NCBI GenBank assembly: GCA_922989275.2
Contig: OV277869.1
Span: 40,098,189 to 40,162,188, forward strand
Reading direction: 5' to 3'
DNA: 64,000 bases
Source: Gari tellinella
Taxonomy: Eukaryota > Mollusca > Bivalvia > Cardiida > Psammobiidae
Shown piece after piece: positions 56,777-64,000 of this stretch. The number at the start of each line of letters is the position of its first letter. Positions within the stretch are counted from its first letter, which is position 1. The translations under genes and the position numbers were made by a program. The notes under the pieces are model-generated. The model was not told the DNA's origin, did no database searches, and saw nothing but the letters and a program-made list of their open reading frames with translations.

Positions 56777-59700
56777 GTGGATCTTCGCATTCTTTCGTGG
56801 AACATCCATGGATTAAGCAGGAACAAACTGGAAGACAGTGAATTTATACAATATTTAGGTAAAAGTGACATAATTTTTCTCTACGAAACATGGGCTGATA
56901 AAGATAGTGCTTTTGACATATCGGGTTTTAAATGTATTAACTACTACAGAAAATTTCAAAATAGGCGAGCCAAGAGATGTAGTGGAGGGGTAGCTGTATA
57001 CACTAGGAATGATCTCGAAATGGGAATTAAGGTAATAAAATCAGTCCATGACTCAATCATCTGGTTGAAACTTGACCGAGAGTTCTTTGGAAACGATGAG
57101 GATATTTATATAGCAGGGGCTTATTTATGGGTCGAAAACTCTCCAGCATATAATGTGATTGACTGTGATTTCTTTCAATTATTACAAGCAGACATAACAC
57201 GATACCAAGAATCGGGTAAAGTAATACTTTGTGGTGATCTTAATGCAAGAGTGGGAAACACCAGGCATGATTATATTGTTTTAGATAGACCTGTAAGTTA
57301 TTTAGATAATGAGGAGTATATACCTGATAATCCATTACCACGGTCATCAATGGACAATGGCACCAATGCACATGGACTAAGGCTTTTGGATCTCTGTAAA
57401 GCTACATCAATGAGAATCGCCAATGGTCGTCTACATAGTGATCAGTCTGGCTCCTTCACCTATGTTAACACAACAGGTTCAAGTGTAATAGATTATCTTC
57501 TAATACAAGAAAAAGATTTTAACGTGATTAATAAATTCGTTGTTAATGATTTTAATGAATGGTCAGACCATGCACCCTTGTCCTTTGATATACACTGTGG
57601 TATGTATGATACAGCAGAGTGTAGCAAAGAGCAAGGTGCAGGCCGGACCCACTTTAACTGGAGAGACATGTATAAGGATACATTCAGAAGTAAACTCATT
57701 TCGAAGCTGCCTGAACTGAACTCTATAGTGGAAGATATTGATTCTACTAGTAAAGACTCTGTCAATAACAGTATTAATATGTTTACCAATGTACTTAGAG
57801 ATGTAACAGACCCCTTATTTTCAAAGGTACAGAAATCTGGAAGTGAACTGCCCAAATATGAGCATCACAATAGATTAGGTAATAAGGCAGACTGGTTTGA
57901 TGACCAATGTATTACAGCTAAGACAATATACAAATCAAGTATTTTTCAATTTAACAAATGTAAATCTAATCAAAACAGAACCATTATGTGTGAGGCAAAA
58001 TCAACTTATAAAGCACTGGTAAGAAAAAAGAAAAGGAGTTTTGAGCATAGTAAATTAAAGCAAATAGAAAAACTTAGACATTCTAAGCCCAGGGACTTTT
58101 GGAAACTGTTTACCAAGAAGAAATCTAAACAAGGTAATATAAATTTGGAAGACTTTTTTGAATATTTCTCTAAGCTTAATGATGATTTATATGGTACAAC
58201 TGTCCCTGAGGCTGAAGACTTTTGCAACTCAGATCCCAGTGATTTGGGTGACATTTTGTTTGAAGAGCTTGATGCTCCCATTACTCTTGCAGAATTAACC
58301 TCTGCGATTCAATCCTTGAAAAAGAATAAATCAAGTGGCATTGACGGGTTATTAAATGAATACTTTATTGAGTCATATGACATCATAAATGTACATTTGT
58401 TAGACTTGTTTAATGCTGTATTAAATTCGGGTCATTTCCCAGACAAGTGGTCAGAGGGCATTATAGTACCATTGCATAAAAAGAACGATATAAACGATGT
58501 TAATAATTATAGGGGTATCACATTAGTCAGTTGTCTAGCAAAAATTTTCACTGGTATTTTAAATGCTAGAATGAATCTTTGGGCTGAGTCTAATAATGTT
58601 CTTAGTGATAAGCAATTTGGTTTTAGATCTGGTAGATCCACTGTAGATGCAATTTTTGTTTTAAATGCCATTGTACAGAAAGTTCTGAATGAGAAAGGCC
58701 GCTTGTATTGTGCTTTCATAGATCTTAAAAAAGCCTTTGATAGTATATATTTAAATGGACTCTGGTTTAAACTATTCAATTTAGGTATCAATGGTAAAAT
58801 GCTTAATATTGTCAGAAGTATGTATAACAAAGTAAAATCCTGTATACAGGGGTGCAATTCTTATTCGGAATTTTTCGAATGTGCAGTAGGACTTAAGCAG
58901 GGGGAAGTTATGTCCCCTCTGCTTTTTTCCCTATTTATAAATGACTTAGAGACATATCTACGGAATGACGAATCAAGTGGTCTTTCTTTTGATGATATTA
59001 CCTTTATATTGATGTTGTTTGCCGATGACATGGTCGTCTTTGGTAAGTCACCACAGGACTTGCAGAATAGCTTAGACATGCTGAAAGTGTATTGTGATAA
59101 ATGGGGATTAGCTGTTAATATAAATAAAACAAAGGTTATGGTTTTTAGAAAACGTGGCAGTACAAGGGAAAATGAAAGATGGAGTTATGGAGGATGTATT
59201 TTAGAAAATGTAAATGATTTTAATTATTTAGGAACCATTTTTAACTATACAGGAAATTATTCCTTGAATCAAGAGTACCTGGCTGGCAAAGGGCTTAAAG
59301 CACTTAATATTTTGATGTCTAAACTTAAACAGTACCAGCTGAACCCTAAGACTAAGTGTCAATTATTTGATGCATTTGTTGGAGCAACTCTAAGTTATGC
59401 ATGCGAAATATGGGGTTACTCCAAGTCAAAAGAGATTGAAAGAATCCATTTAAAGTTTTGTAAACAACTCTTACAGGTTAAAAGCTCAACAAGTAACATG
59501 GCTGTATATGGAGAATTAGGGAGATACCCACTGTACATAAATAGATATACAAGAATGATAAAGTTTTGGACCAAGGTAATTCAATCTGAAAATGTAGTTG
59601 TTAGCACACTGTATAATGAGTTGTGTAATATGATCGGAGGTGTGAACAATAGAAACTGGGCATCAAATATTAAGACATTACTAAATGATTATGGTTTTTC

Positions 59701-60208
59701 ATATGTATGGAATAATCCGCAGTCTGTAAATTTGAACACATTTCATTTGTTGTTCAAACAGAGAGTTTATGATGTATTTGTACAGACATGGGTCAATGGT
59801 GTAAACAATTCTAGTTCTCTATCTCTGTACAGAAATTTTAAGAACACATTTGCATATGAACCATACCTGAGTGTTTTAACCAGCAAGTTTCGCATCCCAT
59901 TGACAAGATTAAGATTAGCATCTCACAAACTTCATATTGAAACTGGTCGATATGCTCGAAACAGAACAGAGCGCCACCAGCGGTACTGCACAATCTGTAA
60001 CAAAAGAGATATAGAAGATGAATACCATTTCACTTTAATCTGTGAGGCATATCAACCTCTCAGAATTTTATATATCAAACCTTATTACTACAGAAATCCT
60101 AGTGTACATAAGTTTATTGAGTTAATGAAATCTGATGGTAATGCCACAGTAAGGAATTTAAGTACATTCATATTTGAAGCATTTGCATTAAGGGGAGAGT
60201 TAATGTGA
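56777..60208 (+). CDS. LINE ORF2: APE endonuclease and reverse transcriptase
   Basis: About 1,143 codons without a stop. The endonuclease covers about residues 1-275 (ILSWNIHGLSRNK, LYETWAD, CGDLNARVG, SDHAPLSFD). The RT covers about 510-790 (NYRGITLVSCLAKIFT, FGFRSGRSTVDAIF, AFIDLKKAFDS, GLKQGEVMSPLLFSLFINDL, and catalytic FADD near 747). A C-terminal zinc knuckle (YCTIC, then H and C in YHFTLIC) is near 1070-1090. The frame starts at GTG, and the first in-frame ATG is about residue 82, inside the endonuclease. ORF2 follows ORF1 in frame after one TAG and four codons, so readthrough or reinitiation is likely. The protein nicks target DNA and copies the LINE RNA there. Confidence 0.9.
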   Translation: MDLRILSWNIHGLSRNKLEDSEFIQYLGKSDIIFLYETWADKDSAFDISGFKCINYYRKFQNRRAKRCSGGVAVYTRNDLEMGIKVIKSVHDSIIWLKLDREFFGNDEDIYIAGAYLWVENSPAYNVIDCDFFQLLQADITRYQESGKVILCGDLNARVGNTRHDYIVLDRPVSYLDNEEYIPDNPLPRSSMDNGTNAHGLRLLDLCKATSMRIANGRLHSDQSGSFTYVNTTGSSVIDYLLIQEKDFNVINKFVVNDFNEWSDHAPLSFDIHCGMYDTAECSKEQGAGRTHFNWRDMYKDTFRSKLISKLPELNSIVEDIDSTSKDSVNNSINMFTNVLRDVTDPLFSKVQKSGSELPKYEHHNRLGNKADWFDDQCITAKTIYKSSIFQFNKCKSNQNRTIMCEAKSTYKALVRKKKRSFEHSKLKQIEKLRHSKPRDFWKLFTKKKSKQGNINLEDFFEYFSKLNDDLYGTTVPEAEDFCNSDPSDLGDILFEELDAPITLAELTSAIQSLKKNKSSGIDGLLNEYFIESYDIINVHLLDLFNAVLNSGHFPDKWSEGIIVPLHKKNDINDVNNYRGITLVSCLAKIFTGILNARMNLWAESNNVLSDKQFGFRSGRSTVDAIFVLNAIVQKVLNEKGRLYCAFIDLKKAFDSIYLNGLWFKLFNLGINGKMLNIVRSMYNKVKSCIQGCNSYSEFFECAVGLKQGEVMSPLLFSLFINDLETYLRNDESSGLSFDDITFILMLFADDMVVFGKSPQDLQNSLDMLKVYCDKWGLAVNINKTKVMVFRKRGSTRENERWSYGGCILENVNDFNYLGTIFNYTGNYSLNQEYLAGKGLKALNILMSKLKQYQLNPKTKCQLFDAFVGATLSYACEIWGYSKSKEIERIHLKFCKQLLQVKSSTSNMAVYGELGRYPLYINRYTRMIKFWTKVIQSENVVVSTLYNELCNMIGGVNNRNWASNIKTLLNDYGFSYVWNNPQSVNLNTFHLLFKQRVYDVFVQTWVNGVNNSSSLSLYRNFKNTFAYEPYLSVLTSKFRIPLTRLRLASHKLHIETGRYARNRTERHQRYCTICNKRDIEDEYHFTLICEAYQPLRILYIKPYYYRNPSVHKFIELMKSDGNATVRNLSTFIFEAFALRGELM

Positions 60209-60263
60209 GGTGCTAGGAAACTAGTCTTGATTGTACACTTCCAGTTTGGAAGACAGATAATCA

Positions 60264-60455
60264 CTTAAGGTTGATGGAAAGTAAAGTGGAATGCACATCA
60301 ATGTGTGTTCTGCTTTACTTTGGATCTACTTCAAGGTACCTACCATGGTTTGCTTCTAGTTATGAAGATATGTGACCACTTATGACAGGTTCAAAGTAAT
60401 CCAGAGTGTACACATGGTGTGTCTTGCTTTACTTATAGCCTGTCTTAGGCTACCT
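60264..60455. repeat. Two diverged P1-type hairpins behind LINE ORF2
   Basis: The first (60264-60335) has ACTTAAGGTTGATGGAAAGT and TTCTGCTTTACTTTGGATCT. The second (60375-60452) has ACTTATGACAGGTTCAAAGT and TGCTTTACTTATAGCCTGTC. Both keep the P1 layout, with many substitutions. The first begins 56 bp after the ORF2 stop. Confidence 0.6.
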
Positions 60456-61484
60456 CTGCTATGATTGTAGAGCACATAATAATATGATGTGTCTGCTCAT
60501 AATATGTCTGTGAGCAGTATTTGAACCAAAACAGAAGCCATTACATGGGGACTGATCATGTCCTCAACTGTTTTGTCTAGGGCGTTAATTATGTTTTGAT
60601 TCGCACTGTATCCATATTTGTATATAATGTTTATAGTATGTAAAGATCTGATTCCAAGATGAGGAAACTCGGGTTTTGTGTTAACTTTGTATAAAATGTA
60701 CAAATAGTTATTCAAGATAAATCTGGGGATATTAACAGTCCATTGTATCAAAGGACCTATATTTACACGGCTGTGATTTTGTAACCGAGTCTGAATGCCT
60801 GAAGCTGAGTGAAAGTGAAGTAGAAAGTTTCCTTAGAAGCTTTCAGCTTGTCTTTCAATTTGCTTTTAAGCTGGCGCAGGAATTTACTATAGTTGGACAA
60901 AAACGTGTTTGTTTTTGTTTTGGTAAAAAATGTGTTGACCTACTGTGTAACCTGATATTGTCACATGTGTGACACAAAAACAGCACGTGGTCTCGTGACT
61001 ATATCTCGATATTCTGCCAATTGAGGTTTGTGACATTATAATTGTTAGTAACATATATGTCCTTTATATATTGGTACACTTAATTGCACTTACTTGTCAT
61101 GTGGATTTCTGTCCTAAATCACTTTATTCCAAACTGATAGCGCCAGACATAATTTGTGTATTCGGCTCCCAGTCAAAACAGAAGGAAAGACTAATACTTG
61201 ATGCCGAGCTGCGCAAAAGGTTGCGCAGAACTTGCATTTAGCGTCGCACTATATAATCCATATTTGGCATCTATACTATTACTATCGGTGTCTCAAGCGT
61301 TGATTGGTTGTTAAATTCAAGCGCGAAAATAGCACCAATCAATGAGTTTGGGACAGGACAGGATGTGATGACGCCACACGGTCATTGACTGGGCGTTTGG
61401 ACATATTGATTTTATGAGTGAAACGGGCAGTATGCTCGATTCGCATGTGTTCATGGTGACAACTGTCACTCTCTGCAAGACTTA
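60456..61484. other. Probable LINE 3' region and unassigned sequence
   Basis: No gene is seen. The LINE 3' end was not resolved here. The minus-strand ORF at 60497-60751 lacks recognisable features. Confidence 0.35.
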
Positions 61485-61686
61485 ACCCTTACTATGCCGA
61501 TTATGCAAACTGACTATTCCAGATTCTGGAATGATGACCAGTACCTAATCGACTATTTATTGTTCTGAACCCCTACTGCAAGTATTGAAGACCTAAATAA
61601 GTGGGATCCATCATGATCCCTCTGATCTGGGTCTACACTATTTGCGCAGATAGAATATACCTGCTTCACGCACAGTAAGGGTTAAA
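61485..61686. mobile_element. P5-related MITE
   Basis: TTAACCCTTACTATGC at the left and GCACAGTAAGGGTTAA at the right. The core has 'ggatccatcatgatccctctgatc' and GGGTCTACACTATTTGC, a decayed P5-type palindrome. Confidence 0.7.
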
Positions 61687-61883
61687 TCGTGTTTGCATTT
61701 GTATCATTCGTAAATAACTTATGCAGATCTAGGCCTGGGTCAAATATTCTGCACGCGGTGAACAATTGTTATGGCTGATTCAAGCGATTCGGGTCCATTA
61801 ATGACGCCAAGTAACTCGGCGTTTCACTTGGACCTTAATTGTGTGAAAGACTGCCTCTTTCTTTCTCTATACGTTAGTATTCT

Positions 61884-62606
61884 AAAAAAAAAAAAAAAAA
61901 AAAAAAAATGAATCGATGCTTTTGATACCATCCTCGTGATATTTTCGAAATTATTTCATGTAAAATAATTCTGGCTAAAAGTTAGTAGATCTAGATCTAC
62001 ATATCAAATTTGACCTTGTATTATATGTTATATTGTAAATATTTATGTGTTATGACGAGAAACTGTATAGTTTAAGTCAAATAAACGTTCTTCTTCTTCT
62101 TCTTCTTCTTTATTGTTTTTAAACAGTTTCTTTTATGATCGCTCAGATTGTCTGATCGACAAATTCCTTCGGATAAGACTTTATAAAAACCGAAGCCCAA
62201 TGTATTGATCAGTTCTTTACACTGGGTTTCTGAAACAACCAGCGAATAAGAGTAGGAAATCGCACCTGAGGTTTCTGTATACGTCCCCTCTCTCTCTTTG
62301 AGAAACCAACTATTTTTACTCACTCGTATTTTTCGTTCAAATTTGTATATGCTTTGTATTAAATAATGTAAACATATTACCATAAGAAATATGCCTTCTA
62401 AGGAAAATGAATCGATGCTTTAGACACCATCCTCGTGATATTTTCGAAATTACTTCATGTAAAATAATTCTGGCTGAAAGTTAGTAGATCTAGATCTACA
62501 TATCAAATTTGACCTTGTATTATATGTTATATTGTAAATATTTATGTATTATGACGAGAAACTGTATATTTAAGTCAAATAAACGTTCTTCTTCTTCTTC
62601 CTCTTC
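61884..62606. repeat. Two ~205 bp copies of a retroelement tail, each ending in a TTC run
   Basis: Copies at about 61907-62110 and 62403-62606 start with the same ATGAATCGATGCTTT and end AAATAAACG(TTC)n. They differ by a few bases. The first is preceded by a 25 bp A run (61884-61908). Their common start fits a short defined element or a local duplication better than random 5' truncation. Confidence 0.75.
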
Positions 62607-63056
62607 TTGATTTCTGCAAAGTTTTAACACGATCTGGTCATTAGCGCCGGATATGTGATACCATATATAAGTGCACACTTAGAAGATTCGTTAAGTGTAT
62701 GTGTTATCTAATTCAAACCGTTTTAGACAAGGACACCATTTAAAACTGCATTCAGTTGAAACTTAATTATTTCTAGAAATACATGTAGTTACAATGACAT
62801 ACGACACATGCAAAGGTATACAAACACTATTTTGGAAACGAATTTTTTTTTTAAAAAAAACATGTATTTACACAGATAGCATAGAGACTACTCTATTCGT
62901 TTCAGATTTAAAAAAATATAAATGGATATGCAATGCAAACGAATGTAACACACAGACGGTTTATCAAAGATCAAATATAATAAACGGCCCTGAGCAGACT
63001 ACTAAATAATGGTCAGACTCTAAACTGTTTAGGATTATCGGTAGTTGGAAAGCATA

Positions 63057-63394
63057 TACGATGCCCCCTCTCTACAGCAACATCCAATGGGAGATACAGA
63101 TAATGTGTGTTGTTGGGAAATTTGCTTTACATGTGCAAACAGCTTGAATACAGATCAGACGCCGCGTGACGCGGCGTCTGGTCTTGATTCATGCTGTTTG
63201 TCTCTCATCATTATGTATTTTTCTGTCAGTACATCTAGTATGTGTCTTTGAGAAAAACTGTTGACGATAACTTTAAGCAGACAATATTGCAGCAGAAAGT
63301 GTAATACATAATGGTCTTGTTTGGGGAACAGCGGCAAGCGTTGTTGTAGGAAGAAACTCATTGTTGGGAGAGCCGTTGTAGGGAGGTAACACTT
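63057..63394. mobile_element. MITE family P3 copy beyond the lectin D stop codon
   Basis: It has CCCCCTCTCTACAGCAACAT at the left and 'gccgttgtagggaggtaac' at the right. The central palindrome AGCTTGAATACAGATCAGAC / GTCTGGTCTTGATTCATGCT is at about 63144-63197. It lies 65 bp past the lectin D stop codon. Confidence 0.7.
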
Positions 63395-63459
63395 TATCCT
63401 TAATTCCCCGTCCTATATTCAACAAAACAAAAGGTTAGTGTCAAATATTAAAACACAAG

Positions 63460-63857
63460 TCAATCAGATTTCTTTTTACACACACTTGCAAGTTCAAAGT
63501 GACATGGTGCATCATTCCAAGCCCCTATGTCTCCTAAAGTAACACAGTTTTCGTTTCCCCCCATATTGTTTGGCTCACCAGTTCCATATTTTGTATATTG
63601 GACAATTGCTCCAGTCGCCCAAACTTGTTGAGTGTCATTATTATGTATATTGTTCAGACCAATCCAGACACCGTAGGCATTTCCAATGTGAGCCGTTGTC
63701 AAATCTGTTACAAAATTATTTTCAAACTCATCTGCGATGTCAGTCAAATTGGCTCCCATCAAGTTGCAGCTATCCTGGCTTTGCTCCCAGGTTCTTGGCT
63801 GGCTAGCAACGTAGTAACAATTGTTATGATACCCGTCCCATGCATCAGGACAATGAT
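63460..63857 (-). CDS. Lectin gene D, exon 3: C-type lectin domain
   Basis: A terminal exon with a complete CTLD: DHCPDAWDGYHNNCYYVA, TWEQSQDSCNLMGANLTDIA, VWIGLNN, GEPNNMGGNENC, AWNDAPC and a SVCKKKSD end. EPN and WND are both intact, giving a full predicted calcium-dependent sugar site of mannose type. All framework cysteines are present. The acceptor TTTTCAAG/AT CAT TGT is phase 1, as in the other three genes. Its exons 1 and 2 should lie to the right, outside the window. Confidence 0.83.
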
Positions 63858-64000
63858 CTTGAAAATATAAGTTTACAGTATTATCCGATTGTTTCTGACC
63901 TTTCCGAGTTATTTTTAGTACATAATAGTTTATAATGGTGAATAGGTATCAGGGATACATCGGATATATATATTCGCACATATCATTCGCCGAACCTATC

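Larger units (their letters stand above)
55240..60208 (+). mobile_element. LINE with intact ORF1 and ORF2
   Basis: A non-LTR retrotransposon with a short leader, an L1-type ORF1 and an endonuclease/RT ORF2, both without internal damage. The leader contains a stem (TTATTCTG with GGAGAAACCA against TGGTTTCTCC with CAGAATAA) at about 55249-55322. The 5' limit is approximate. The 3' end was not located and lies beyond 60208, perhaps near 61.1 kb. The clade is not assigned: ORF1 is L1-like, while the RT resembles several invertebrate lineages. Confidence 0.85.

Noticed and set aside
62072..62383. Minus-strand ORF with a Lys run (103 codons)
   Set aside because: The Lys run is the TTC microsatellite read backwards. 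The rest shows no family features or convincing splice sites.

Overview
This is AT-rich animal nuclear DNA, most likely from a bivalve mollusc (inference). It has split genes with GT/AG introns, Pol III-type SINE heads, very many small inverted-repeat transposons, a CR1-like LINE with a PHD finger, and a Penelope-like element of the Naiad type whose conserved cysteines are replaced by in-frame TGA codons, a trait known from clam Naiads. There are no prokaryotic operons, rRNA genes or CRISPR arrays.

Host genes. The clearest genes are a minus-strand tandem array of small secreted C-type lectins with three exons each: signal peptide, PAN/apple-like module, C-type lectin domain (CTLD). From right to left: gene D (only its CTLD exon, 63460-63857; the rest lies beyond the window), gene A (52443-48927, a pseudogene), gene B (36527-32061, complete) and gene C (22905-10969, complete, with a 10.6 kb second intron). 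In B and C the introns have phases 2 and 1 and the joins keep frame. Between B and A lie two phase-compatible minus-strand exons (41316-41183 and 39933-39789) of an unidentified gene.

Mobile DNA fills most of the rest. 1-9.5 kb: foldback and MITE-type elements. 12.4-15 kb: a satellite of ~95 bp monomers invaded by two elements. 16.5-21.5 kb: a tandem repeat split by a 3.5 kb Naiad element, inside intron 2 of gene C. 24.8-29.8 kb: a broken CR1-like LINE split by a 1.57 kb element that itself carries a MITE. 33.3-34.1 kb: a gag-like ORF in intron 2 of gene B. 44.7-46.2 kb: a 1.5 kb inverted-repeat element packed with TTACGGA-like words. 55.2-60.2 kb: a LINE with intact ORF1 and ORF2, separated by one in-frame UAG.

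Small transposons. I name five recurrent families: P1 (ends TTAACCCTTTACC), P2 (ends TACAGTGGAGAATCTG), P3 (ends ACAGTGCTCCCTCTCTAC), P4 (ends near TTAACCCTTTCATGATC) and P5 (ends TTAGCCCTTTCAACCC). Each carries a long, often near-perfect palindrome at its centre. P2-P5 and some unrelated elements share a palindrome built on GATCAGACGCC or GATCAGAGG; P1 has a different one (AAAGCAGAATGCGCC). One hAT-like terminal family occurs once with each type of core, which suggests that the cores are exchangeable modules.

All coordinates come from reading by eye. No alignment, folding or database search was run.
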